Source: Liolophura sinensis (lineage: Eukaryota; Mollusca; Polyplacophora; Chitonida; Chitonidae). Taken from it: DNA of 64,000 nucleotides. Below, piece by piece: positions 1 to 19,079 of the stretch. The notes beneath the pieces were generated by a model that was not told where the DNA came from, did no database searches, and was given only the letters and a program-made list of their open reading frames with translations. The DNA lies in contig NC_088305.1 in assembly GCF_032854445.1 (NCBI RefSeq), forward strand, positions 7,631,606 to 7,695,605, read 5' to 3'. How positions within the stretch are numbered: position 1 is the stretch's first letter; each line of letters starts with the position of its first letter. Position numbers and translations under genes: made by a program.

Positions 1-356
1 ATGAAGCATTCCAAAACGACAACTAGTAATCTACGACTAGAAGTAGAAATGTACGATGGGAAGTAGTAATTTTACGATAGGAAATAGTAATTGTCGATGA
101 CGAGTGGTAATCTTTGATGGCAAGTAGTGATTCACGATGACCAGTAGTAATCTACGATTGCGAATAGTAATTTGCGATGGTAAATAGTAATCTATGGTGG
201 CAAGTAGTAATTTACGATGACCAGTAGTAATCTACGATTGCGAATAGTAATTTGTGATAGTAACTAGTAATCCGTGGTGGCAAGTAGTAATTTACGATGA
301 CCAGTAATAATCTAGGACCGCCAGTAGTAATCTATGATGGCGAGTAGTAATCTGCT
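1..356. repeat. 20-bp minisatellite, unit A
   Basis: Head-to-tail units of about 20 bp built on tagtaatctacgatgrcsag, roughly 17 copies with point changes. It marks the left edge of each duplicated unit. The array probably starts outside the window. Confidence 0.9.
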
Positions 357-490
357 TGGCCCGGTATTCGTATAATATGGCTGGGTGGGGAGTCATGTCA
401 GTTGTCTTCTGCTTTTACTTCAGTTGCGGCAGCATGAAAAACGGTTAAATACGGCGTTAAACCCAAACATTTATTCATTCATTCATTCAT
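357..490 (+). mobile_element. SINE-2 relic
   Basis: Contains the SINE-2 body motifs ggctgggtgggg, gtcatgtc and cagttgcggcagca, then the tail motif acggcgttaaacccaaaca and an attc repeat. The tRNA-like head is missing. Same position in units B (26300-26430) and C (33145-33270), so it predates the duplication. Confidence 0.65.
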
Positions 491-2227
491 TCAATGAAAT
501 GCATTTGTGTTTGGGGATCCAATGAAATAGTTAACGAGCTTTAGTTCCATGTTCATAACATTGACTCTTTGAAGAAACACCCAATTTCACCCACTAAATG
601 TGTGCAGAGAACAGAGTAAAGGAGTTACGCCCTTTTGACTACCAGGAGCTTACAGGACATTTACCGCTAGCCGATTTTCATGTCGTTCGCTAAGATCTGG
701 CACCATGCATACTGTTTACGACAATATAAGTCGAAGGAGCTTTCTACAACTATTACCATTCGTAGTCCGTAAAGGGCGTTCCAAGTCGATATTCGCAAGA
801 TCCATTTCCAAAACAACGTTTAACACTAGCTCCCAAAGATAAAGGTATGTAAGAAATTATGCAAATATGAAATAAAGCCAGTAACACACAAGAGAGTAGC
901 GGTCATCAGTTTTCAATGATACCGGGTAGACGGTGGATATTCCAGGCAGTGCTGTTGGAAATGTTTGGACAAAGATCAACTTCAAAGCCTGAAAACTCGG
1001 AATATCAAGTCTGGCCAGAGATGTCAGCAGGTAAATATGAACACTAATCCTTTAAGAATGATGATTCCCCATCCGAGTCCCTGTCCATAATCTTACACAC
1101 CCAGTCTATGATCCTGTAGTAATGTAACCTACATAGTGTACATCCAACTGGAGTCTCACTGGCAAAAAGCTCTAGTGTTGTTACACTAAAACTTCACGAA
1201 ATACTATCACGATAGATCAACCATGCCACGTCTTATTTTCATCTATGCAAATAATGCTGCTCAGCCGGCACAAAAGAGCAATCATTGGCGATAATTGTGA
1301 TTCTTTGTAAAGATTCAACTGTTCCTCCTCGTTTCTCCACAACGTAACCGTGATTTTTGCCATTTCAAGTCATTTCCAATTAGCTCTAACTTCGAGAAAC
1401 AGGCACGACCGAACATCTTCAACATTGATCTGGGACGGGAGATTTGGGTGGGTGGTGGTCTTGAGTGGGCAAAGAGGGTTGCAGCCCAAGAGATTTGAGT
1501 TCAGGGATCGCCCAAGCCCCGAAATCCATTGATTCTCAGATGCCCCGAGATGCATTCTAAGCGATAACCGTGGGAATAAAATGGGATTGACCTTGGAATT
1601 CTGAAGGTGCAGTTTTTCGTACGTATTTAAACCTATATATTGTATTAGGAAGTTTTATGTATAGAACGTTTACCCTGGATTTTAATGGCAGTGGTTTTTG
1701 TTGTTGTTGTTTTTTTAATTGTTCTTAACTGTCATGCCAAAAGCAAATAATGGTGTGTTTGAAGCAAAATGAATACTGTCTGACTGACTGCAATTATCAG
1801 GGGCAATACACTGATGAAGGAACAAAATGAACAGCAAGCCTGCATGAAATTAAAACCATTTTAAACTAAATCATTAAACTCTATTTGTGGGTTGAAGTGG
1901 CTTGCTTGGGCCTAGGCAGGTAAATATCGGAAATTGTTGAAAACAGACCTCAGCATTCAATTTAATTGTACTAGCTTGGACCTAAAACACTACCAATATT
2001 GTTGATAACACCCGCCTTCAGACTTTAACATTTAATGGATTTATTTTAGTTTAAAATATTTAAAAATAAATATCTGGTATGGTAAGGCGGGTAAACGGCC
2101 CCAATGCAAGAAACTGTGTCCCTCAAGAAACGAAGCTGATTAAAACTGTCACTGATGGCTGCTGACACTTTCGTCAGGCCACTCCTTTTTTCAACTTTGT
2201 TTTAAAAATAAATTTGAATATTTTGTG
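491..2227. other. Duplicated spacer, no gene recognised
   Basis: Present in all three units (26430-28150 and 33270-34980) with only scattered changes. A 61-codon minus-strand frame at 1370-1555 stays open in all three copies, but it has no recognisable domain, and close similarity of the copies is enough to explain it. I see no splice-supported gene. Confidence 0.6.
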
Positions 2228-2455
2228 ACCCAGGAGCATCTCATCAATGCGGTCGATGTAAGCCCGATTCCAGGTCATGTTGCCTTCCTCTTCGGCCGTC
2301 CGTAAGAAGGTTTGTCAGCAACCTGCCGATGGTCGTGGGTTTCCCCGGGCTCTGTCCAGTTTCCTCTCACTATAATACTGGCCGCCGGCGTATAATTGAA
2401 ATATTCTTGAGTACGGCGTAAAACAGCAATCAAATAAATAAACAAATATTTCTTT
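2228..2455 (+). mobile_element. SINE-1, 5'-shortened
   Basis: Body motifs atctcatcaatgcggtcgatg, atggtcgtgggtttcccc, ctggccgccggcgtataa and the tail cggcgtaaaacagcaatcaa plus aaataaata. The head begins inside the tRNA-like part. Copies at 28152-28380 and 34983-35210 show it was in place before the duplication. Confidence 0.8.
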
Positions 2456-2469
2456 TAGCGAGTCGTCTA

Positions 2470-2605
2470 CATTCTCCAGCCGTAAGTGGGAAGCTTTGGC
2501 AGCAACATGCAAATGGTCGTGGGTTTCCCCGGTTTTGCCCGGTTTCCTCCCACCATAATACTGGTCGCCGGCGTATAAGTGAAATATTCATGAGTACTTC
2601 TGTGC
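2470..2605 (+). mobile_element. SINE-1 fragment next to the previous copy
   Basis: A second, shorter SINE-1 body (ccagccgtaagtgggaag, atggtcgtgggtttcccc, gtataagtgaaatattca) directly follows the first in the same orientation. The tail is lost. Conserved in units B (28395-28530) and C (35225-35350). Confidence 0.75.
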
Positions 2606-2970
2606 AAGTACTATGAAACACAATGCTTAAACGGTCAAATTTCCAAAAGGGAGAAAAATTATCCAAAAATGAGAAAGAGAACCCTATAATTAATGTATAT
2701 GTATTCGGAAAGCAGCAGTTCATGTCATGTTTCGGTTTATTTACTTCGTAACGGTTTATGTGGTTCCAATTTGCTATTTCTTATGTGTATTTTAGGGCTC
2801 TGTGCACACGTTTATAGGTATCGCTGTAAGTATATTCTGCTCACCAAGCAAGCATCATGCTTATCCAGTTGTCATTCCCCAGTTTTTGTTTATTTTATTT
2901 TAGTCTCAACAGCAGTCTTCATACAGATTTGCACTCCGTATTGGTTGAAGACGAAGGCCAGACTGCGGAA

Positions 2971-3211
2971 GCCACCACACTAGCGTCCTCCACCACACTA
3001 GGGTCCTCCACCACACTAGCGTCCTCCACCACACTAACGTCCTCAACCACACTAGCGTCCTCAACCACACTAGCGTCCACCATCACATTAGCGTCCTCCA
3101 CCACACTAGCGTCCTCCACCACACTAGCGCCCACCACCATACTTGGGTCCTCCACCACACTACCGTCCACCACCACACTAGCGTCCTCCACCATACTAGC
3201 GTCCTCAGCCA
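2971..3211. repeat. 18-bp minisatellite within a Thr/Ser-rich reading frame, unit A
   Basis: About 13 units of accacactagcgtcctcc. Because 18 is a multiple of three, the plus frame 2857-3228 (123 codons) reads T-T-L-A-S-S over and over, and the opposite strand is open too (V-V-E-D-A-S). A possible splice acceptor (tttattttattttag) lies just upstream at about 2905. It might be a mucin-like exon, but no other exon or domain is visible, so I call it a repeat and leave the coding question open. Confidence 0.8.
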
Positions 3212-3228
3212 TTGATCATCTCTTATGA

Positions 3229-4914
3229 GTGTATATTTCCTAGTTTTCAAAGCAAATGCATGTATGTTCGGGTCAAATTTATTCCTTGACGCAACTTCAG
3301 ACAACAGCAGTATTCTGCTTTAACTGACACGAACAGGCAGCGAAAAGTCAGTGTTCTATCAGACAATTCCTGTGATAGCGTAAGGAGACGAACAGCCAGT
3401 GTAGCCTTCATCTGTATGGTGGTGTTTTGCCAGTAATTTCTAGCCTCAAAATGACCGTTGCCCCGATTGCCTTTAACATGTGGATGCACAGAGAGTTGCC
3501 ACTACAGACACATTCCAGTGACATATTGGTTTCAACTCCTGTCAGTCAGTAATAGTAACTATAAGGTAGGGTACATCCTGATCGAGCCGTCAATCATGCA
3601 GATCGATGAAGGAAAGTTTAAGGTTTTGAGGAGTTTGTGTTGGACATCGCTAGCTTGATTGATTGAAGATGCCTCCACTACTGACTGTTACCAAGGCAGC
3701 AGAAACACAAAGGGCAAGAGAATTTACAAATCCCTTAACCATGGTCTGGTGTGTCATACCATATGCACACATCATACAAATCAGATCTCAAACCCATGAG
3801 GCATAATTTGCCATGCAGAACTACAAACGTGAGTGACACTTTCTTATCGAGCGAAACAGAACAGAGTTTGCGAAAACTGACACAAACAAAACTGTTTTTA
3901 GTCTTGAAACGGAGACGGGAAACACTGTACTGTATGCATACTGACACCACACAGCCGTTACATGACACAGTATTATAACGAAGTAACAACTAATAGTATG
4001 AAATAATCATTGATGGTTTAAAGTAATCCCTGGTGGTGACAAATAATCCCTGATGGTCTCAAGAATTCATGGACTGTGTCTAATAAACACAGCTGGTGAC
4101 AAATTAACACGCAGACAGCATTGGGACATCAACGTAATATATATTATAAATCACTCATCACACGAAATAACAGTTCTGTGGCTTGTGGCAAAGCTGACTT
4201 ACGGTATTTGTCTGTAGTCTACACTATATTTTGTAACCAGTGGGGTCATGGGTTCGAAATCTGACCGCCGCCATGTACGTGACAGATTCATCGTTACAAC
4301 GTAACCCAACACTGGTATAATTCAAACACTCCATCTCCGTGCCTACAGCAGGAAAATGATAAATCCCTCAGAGACAGGTAGTCCAAAATATGGGCGGGAA
4401 CCCTTTGTAATAATAATAATAATCTCCACCTACAGCATAACAAATATGTCATAAAGTTAGTTACAACCCTAGCTTGATTGACATTCTGTATGTTTCACTG
4501 TCAGTTCATTCCTGGCGATTGGCGATGGTTTACTTCTTCCAATGGTAAACCAAAGCGCCCTTACGTGAATGAAAACTTCATCGGAACGTTTTTGAACACA
4601 GATATATGGAAGAATCGCGCAATAAGGCAACGAATCGGTTCATTACACAGGGCCCTGGCTGGCATGGACGGAGAAAGCGTTGTTCTGTAGCGGGTGGGCA
4701 GCATTTAGTAAAGAATCATTTGTTCCATTCATGAACTCGGTCGCGATCGTACAAGAATAATAATATTGAACTGGGGCATTAATAGTAAAAATTAATAATA
4801 TTTGACTGGAGCATTGATTAGTGAAAACCTGAATCCCAGATGTTTGTATTCCTGAAAAATATTACCACACTCCTAGAAAAGTAAGAACCCTTACTGGATT
4901 TTATCATCTTTCTT
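3229..4914. other. Duplicated spacer between the 18-bp array and GPCR1-A
   Basis: Shared with unit C (35914-37602) and mostly with unit B (29136-30442). Short open frames at 3458-3658 (66 codons) and 4478-4690 (70 codons) recur in the copies; the 70-codon frame has the same protein at 37166-37378. Neither has a recognisable domain or a clear promoter. An (aat)n run lies near 4410-4425. Probably noncoding flank of GPCR1. Confidence 0.55.
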
Positions 4915-5901
4915 TTAAGTTTCTTTGCAACACTTTGACATTTTATATCTGATCTTGTTGGTGACTGTGCTCAGTGGAAAGCGGAACAGTTTGCACACAA
5001 TATCGTGAAACGTAGGCAAGATCAACAAGAGTGTGTTATTCCAAAAGGGCGTTAGTAAATTTGGAAAATGAAAGGCGATGAACACAGGGAAGGGAATTAG
5101 AGACCACAAAACGTACATCGCAGCGATCGAAGCGAACTTTCTCGGCTTAACGCGTTGCTCCCTCAGGTGTTTTTCCAACCCGTACTTTTGACCTCCGGGT
5201 TTGTCGCTAGGCTTTCTCCACGACGATCCAATGAAAGTGAAGTAAACTACTCTTATCGTGGCAATCTGGCCGATAACAAACATGATGAGGAGCAGGAGGT
5301 AGATTGAAAGCAGATACTGCCTCGGATATGACCGCCAGTCACAGGTGGTTGTGTTGCCTGAGGCGTGGACGCCGCTTGTGGTTTTTCCCGTCATGTTGTT
5401 GTTGCACTGATCTATCCGCATTATTAAGACGGCGGCGGGAACGGCACTGTGGAGAAGCAGCCCAGCCAACAAGACAACTACGGTGATTGTCACAGCCCTG
5501 TTGGTTCGCAGACCTAATGATTGAAGCGGGAAAACCAGAGATTTACCCACCAGGAATTTCATTCCAAGTGACGCCAAGTAATACCACAATAAGCCAAACG
5601 TTCGGATTGCTAAAATGATTAAACATTTGGTATCAGCAGTAGAAGGCGGTGAAGTAGAGAAAGGTGGCAGTAGTGCTGAAGCTGGAAACACTGCCATGGC
5701 GAAAAATATTGCGCCGAGACAGAAATCTATTGCGCCAAACGTTGTAATGTTTGATTTTCTAAACCTGATAGCGATAACACACAATACATTAAGCACAATC
5801 AGTATACCTCCGAAAACAACCATGGTCACTAAACCTACCACTGTTACTGCATTAGCGGGATTACTTGAGTTCTCCACCAGTCCACTGTAATTGGTATCCA
5901 T
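4915..5901 (-). CDS. GPCR1-A, divergent 7TM receptor (328 aa)
   Basis: An intronless 7TM protein that probably sits in the plasma membrane; the ligand is unknown. Hydrophobic segments lie at about residues 18-48, 57-80, 92-122, 134-160, 196-225, 257-282 and 290-312. The N-terminus has sites for N-glycosylation (NYS, NSS). Cysteines at the start of TM3 (TKCLI) and in loop 2 (TTCDW) could form the usual class A disulfide. The DRY position reads around LGMKFLVGKS, there is no NPxxY in TM7, and TM6 has LWSLIPFP. The start is supported by an in-frame TAA two codons upstream. It shares the CDWxxYP loop motif with GPCR2, so both belong to one divergent rhodopsin-like group. The gene lies on the same strand as FReP-A, with about 3.3 kb between the two coding regions. 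Assignment to the 7TM fold is strong, to a named receptor class weak. Confidence 0.85.
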   Translation of the reverse strand: MDTNYSGLVENSSNPANAVTVVGLVTMVVFGGILIVLNVLCVIAIRFRKSNITTFGAIDFCLGAIFFAMAVFPASALLPPFSTSPPSTADTKCLIILAIRTFGLLWYYLASLGMKFLVGKSLVFPLQSLGLRTNRAVTITVVVLLAGLLLHSAVPAAVLIMRIDQCNNNMTGKTTSGVHASGNTTTCDWRSYPRQYLLSIYLLLLIMFVIGQIATIRVVYFTFIGSSWRKPSDKPGGQKYGLEKHLREQRVKPRKFASIAAMYVLWSLIPFPVFIAFHFPNLLTPFWNNTLLLILPTFHDIVCKLFRFPLSTVTNKIRYKMSKCCKET

Positions 5902-8900
5902 GTTTTAGTCCCTCAGTGTAAATAGCCCTTGTTTAAGCTAAACTCCGATTTAAAGCAGATATGGTCTGTTGTGATTCCCGGTATCAGTCTGTGTGAGACT
6001 GTCAATATTGGCAGTAACAGAACAAGGCACACTTCGTATGAATAATTCTGCTATGCAACCGGAACTAGAACGACCGGTAAAATAAAGCGAAGCGACATCT
6101 AGTGATGTCCACCATCGTGTGGGCGTCAAAGTACCTCCAATCAAGAGCCAAAAGCACCTCCATTCTAGAGTCTAAGGACATCTAATCAAAATCCAAAAGG
6201 ACGTCCAATCAAGAGTCAAAAGTGCATCCGATCGGGAGTCAAACGAACTTTCAATCCAGACTTTTTACACATGTCATAAAGCAACTAATACAGTAGAGTT
6301 TGCTGCACTATTTGAGTTCTGACTAAACGTCTTTGTATCTCATCTGGGCTAGGTTCGAGTTTGTAAAGAGTATATCACAGAGAAAGTTATCCACCACACA
6401 CCCATTTGTTATAGCTGTGCTGCTCGAGGAGGAAAACCCGCGGGCTGCACTCCGCGCAGTTGGTGGTTACTTACGTGTAACGGACTTACTGCGTAAACCA
6501 GCTAGTTCCTCTACAAAATTTTTGTCATAACATACTTGTCAGATTCTATGCCACGATTTCACCAAATGTTCTTCTTCCCGTCAACTTTCCGCCCGCCAGG
6601 TGAATCCACACTGATTCCACAGCCAGGTCCTAAAACTACCCCATACAATTTCCACACTATTATTTACATAGTGCTTTCAGACAAGCATAACGGGACTTGC
6701 TGCAGTGATTAATGGTCAGCTACATGTAAACTGTCCTGTCATAACCAAGCTTTATCAATTAGGAACATAATGGCATTGGCTCCAGAGTAGCAGTATGTTA
6801 TTATCGTTGATAAAACGCTAGGTTCACAGTTGGGTGACTAATACGACAACAGAAATGTATCAGCTCTGCTCAGACCATCAAGTTCACGACTGCAATGTAG
6901 TGTCAGGCCATTGATTATGCATATCAGGCTTTGGGCTGTTTATTTTAAAGGACCAGACAGCACCTGGCTAAAACATATTCCAATCGAAAGCAGGATTCTC
7001 AAGCGTTCTAAAAAGTATCACACTTTATTATTGTTATGCGATTTCACCGAATAACACGTAGAACAAAATGTTAATACTGCACAAATGGCTGGTGTGAATC
7101 GTGAGACATCTTGAGAATTTTCTCCAATCCAACACGCTGCTCTCAGATTGTGTGGCCTAAGTTGTAACGCAGCTTTTATCCTTTCACTCCATGAAGTGGC
7201 ATTCACTCCGTGAAGACATCATTTTGACATCGTTTACAACGATTTAGTCACGTATAGGCGAGGGACCATTTCATGTGGGGCAAAATCACCAGCACAACGC
7301 CTCCGGAGGCTACGACCTTAACCAGGAATACCTCATCTGTGCATCCGCAGGCTATTTAAAACTGTAAATGACACATTAAACTTACTGTATCAACTGCACC
7401 TGTGTGGAAGAAATATCCTTCCAGTATGTCTATCTGCCACTTGTATCTGTCATAGGCTACTGCTTTGACTATAATACGGAAAATAACTTCAACGCTAGAG
7501 AGCTATCGCAAACGTGACGTCACCTTGCTATCGATAATGGAGAAGCGCTGAAGCTGTGTCAAAACTTAACATTCATTAACTTTTATGGGTTGAAAAAAAT
7601 CTAAAAGATATTTAATGCCGCTTCAAGATACTTTGAATGGTAGCCTTTCAGTAGACATAAACATTAGTCACTTTCACTTTCACATTAGTCAGCATGCCAC
7701 CTATATTTAGCCGTCTGTAAATTTAGTCACACTATTTACCAAAATTGCCCTTAGCAAGTGGGACGTTACACCACAAATTCTACACACAGATATGTTGAAA
7801 GTTCATATCATTGCAATGACATGCTGGACAATGGGCGTGACGTTGACGCTTTACGGCACGGCTAGGGAAATCGGAGCACCTTAACCTGTACAAAATAAAT
7901 TAATATTATCAATATTTGATGAATTTTCTTTCCTAAAATATTTGTTTTAGGAGATGTACAAGGTAAGGTAGGTAATTAAAATCAGGCTTTGTGTACAGCT
8001 GCCAATATTGTGTATACCCGCCCGTGTTAAAATGATGTGGTTTACTCCCAAAGTGTCGCAAACCGACGATGTCACGGTACAAAAGGATGTCACCTAGGAG
8101 TCCCCTATTAAAACAAATATTTGGTTGCTCTTCACGAAATAAAGACCATCTTCATGTTTGGGGCAATGGTTGCTTATAGTTTCTTGTGTTCATTCATAAA
8201 AAAACCTTAATGTTAAAACGCCTAAACAAAATTTCAATTGACTTGTTAGTGATGTAATGTTATTGGTTCCAATCCAAACGTTCCACGAGTTTTGCTATAT
8301 TGACGGTTAGTAAAAACTGATTTCCTTTGTACACTACAAATACATTTGTGTTGTCTGTGACGCTATGCTTTTTTTTTCATTGTTGAAAAGAAAAATACGT
8401 AATATGGAGTCAGAATTATTGTAAGATGAAATACGTCTTTGTAGCGTAAGGCTTTGACATGTTGAGGACAGCACGGTCAAAAAAACTAAGTTCAAGGTCA
8501 TAATGAATGGAAGGTATGTATCGATCCGTATTTCTGGAAACTAAAAACTTGGAAAGAATGAAACGGATCTCAGATCTAGGAACAGATATGACAACTCTCA
8601 CACAGTTTTGGGATCTCTCTGAGCAATGTCGCACAGCTCAGAACTACACTGTATCCTGACGACATTGTTGAGGGCCGTTGTTCATTTATTTATTTATTGA
8701 TTTTACTGATGATATACGCCGAATTCAAGAGTATTTCACTTATACGACGACGGACAGCATTATTATGGGAGGATGAAAACGCCTTGATCATCCGCAGGTT
8801 GCTGGAGGACCAGCATAAGATTTGAACTCACAACGACCGCATTTGCGCTGGCATTCAAACCACCTCAGCCACGGAGACCCCCATCTATGCTGTGAGTCTT

Positions 8901-9162
8901 TTAAATTGCTAATGTGGCAGTGGTTTGGCCCCATATTCACTATTTAGACAAAAAATAGCAGTAAAACATTTTTAACTGTAATATGCCCATGTTATATGTC
9001 TTGGAGATTGGCTTTATGATTATGATGACCTCGAGCGGCTGTTATCCGAATGTCTTCCTCGACGCGTGAAGTCTTTGTTTGTATATACATTTAAACCATA
9101 AAGATAAAAAGAGATTCCGTGCTTAAGTGAAGCGTAGCGTCCCCAGAACTGTGTAGATGACG
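5902..9162. other. Intergenic region between GPCR1-A and FReP-A
   Basis: No gene seen. Most of it aligns in pieces with 38590-41364 of unit C, with many indels. The stretch 7918-8990 is an insertion absent from C; it joins cleanly with 41180-41220, and it contains the SINE-1 copy at 8683-8883. The block at 7780-7900 resembles bases near 41050-41170 and 55680-55710. Confidence 0.6.
8683..8883 (-). mobile_element. SINE-1, near full length
   Basis: Reads tail to head on the plus strand: tttatttatttattgatttt, gtatttcacttatacgacga, gaactcacaacgaccgcat, and ends at ccacctcagccacggagac, the tRNA-like head. It lies inside the unit A-specific insert 7918-8990. Confidence 0.8.
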
Positions 9163-16998
<7,836 letters not shown>

Positions 16999-18089
16999 TT
17001 CTCTTGTTACAAGCTAAAATGATAAGCAACGTGCAGAATGTCTAGAACCAGCGGAACAGCACTTCAGCAGCAGCTGTGCCGTGTTCCCCTGAGTCTTTTT
17101 TTCCGGTGAAGACTTCTGTGTTATTGTCGGCCATTGTGTGAAATCTTTGATCCCCTTAATAAAATGACAAATAGACTTTCTAAACCTTTATTCTTTGTTA
17201 AGTTTTAAGTGTTGAGTTTCACAGTGAAACCACCCAAACAAGTGAATATACACTCCAAAAATCTGTTAATTTTAACAGAAAGTCTGTTGTCTGAGTTATA
17301 CTAGAATGTTTTCTGTTATTATATTATATTTTATATTCAACATATTATCCTATTAGTCTAACACAATTTTAATGCTGAATTAAAAGACTAAATGTGCCAT
17401 ATTTAACAGAACAACGGAATACATTCGTCAGCGTCATTCAAACAGCAAACGTTCTGCTAAATTTAGCAGATCATTTTTAAGAGCCTAGACGAAGTCTGCG
17501 GTTTACAAGTGTGAGACACCTGACAAAAGATGGCGGCCTCAACATCAGAGTAAACAACTTGCTCATAGCTGTCCTTGACAATACTCAGAGATTTACATAT
17601 CGTTAACAAACAGACATAAATTAACCTCGTAGCCGCGCCGTACGATTCTCTCGTCTGGCTATATAAGTGCATGTTTACAGTATCCGGGAAATGCGTCAGG
17701 AGGACTGGCCACTTTAACACCGGGGGATGGGGTTGGGGGAAGGGGGGGGGTGCTGGCGGCAGCACTTTAACTGCATGGACTCGCTCTGCCACAAGCAGAC
17801 ACAGTATATGTACCCACATTTAATGAAGCCTCGAATGAAAATGTATTAATTACGATGAAAACTCGCCCCTCTCCCAAAAGTTTACATACACTTACATATA
17901 AAGTGAAGATAATGAACTGAGAACACAACACGCACTCACGTTTCGTATCACTATTCATCAGTCAGTCTGACTTCTGACAATGTGAAACTCTGCGTTAAAA
18001 CTATTCAATAAAATCGTAACATTTAACCACGCAATGACACGATTAAACTAGCATGGTACACATTTGGTTAATGCTTACGTTTCTTCCCT

Positions 18090-18395
18090 GGGATCAAACC
18101 CGGCTTAGATCACAACAAAGACGGTACGTGGTACGTGTTGCTACCTTGCTTGACACTCAGCACTAAGAAATTAGACCACAGGAAAGGCCTTATTGACGTC
18201 AATGGGTGGAGTGTCATGTCTGGTGTCTTGGGCATGATACTTCAGTGGTCGCAGCACTTTGGCAACACAGACCCGCCCAGCGACAAGAAGACACGCATAT
18301 GTACACACTTCTAATGATCCCTGATCGTCATTTGACTAAAAAATTTTAAAAAACGACGTTAAACCCTATGCGTTCATTTATCATTCATACGTCTG
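18090..18395 (+). mobile_element. SINE-2 copy
   Basis: Motifs gggatcaaacccggcttag, ctcagcactaagaaattaga, gtgtcatgtctggtgtcttg, cagcactttggcaacacaga, tatgtacacacttctaatga and the tail acgttaaaccctatgcgttc. A truncated copy precedes it at 17690-17900. Related copies: 21545-21890, 51880-52045, 52250-52590. Confidence 0.75.
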
Positions 18396-18399
18396 GAAC

Positions 18400-18610
18400 A
18401 TTCCTTGCGATTTTCCAATATCACTGAAAGCTGTTGACACCTTGCATGAATCCGTCTCAATCTCATACTTTATATACATCCTTAGTTCTGTACTGGTTTT
18501 GTGTGACGTTGTTTTTGAAATTGGCTTTGCGACCATTCACCAGGAACGTCCATTTTGGTTGACGGCCGGTGTGTGAATGTTGGGTGGAGTAAACCAGAAA
18601 AGTTAAAACG
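18400..18610 (+). repeat. Interspersed repeat R5 copy
   Basis: Motifs ccaatatcactgaaagctgt, ttgacggccggtgtgtgaat. Related copies at 32620-32835, 50835-50990 and 52575-52770. Noncoding, about 200 bp, class unknown. Confidence 0.6.
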
Positions 18611-19079
18611 TGACAAGTTATTGACACACTTTCCATCCGTGACGCACCAGATAGTCACGCCATATTGGTGGAAGACAAACGGATATCGACACATGCCTCC
18701 ACAAAATGGCCCCATCATTAAAAGTGGTTATCACTTATTGAGAGGAAGACCTCTGCCAGCGGAATGTTGAAAATTCCCTGTCCAAGGACAGAATTTAAAC
18801 CCCCCATCGGTTGTGCCATCGGGTGGAAATGCGATATTTTAACATTTTGGTCACGTCCCGGCGACCATATTATTTAATCTCAAAGTTTGGATGGTAACAG
18901 AAACGAGGACTGAAATGTCCAAACCACCATTACAAAACGAAGTTTTTGGAATGGAACAGACTCAAACGTTTGTGTTTTTTATAGAATTTACACCTCCCTT
19001 GCTGACAATCTGCTTGGTATATAAATGTGTATTGGAAAAAAACATTGGGTCCAAACCCAAATAATGTTGCATTAACATA

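Larger units (their letters stand above)
17000..19079. other. Intergenic region between FReP-A and GPCR2-A
   Basis: Holds SINE-2 relics (17690-17900, 18090-18395) and repeat R5 (18400-18610). The rest aligns with 49320-54305 of unit C, which is longer because of inserts. No gene seen. Only a single trace of the 34-bp satellite unit that expanded in C is present, near 18915-18950. Confidence 0.6.

Noticed and set aside
2919-3212. Val/Glu/Asp-rich minus-strand frame
   Set aside because: Mirror of the 18-bp repeat. Both strands are open because the unit is a multiple of three.
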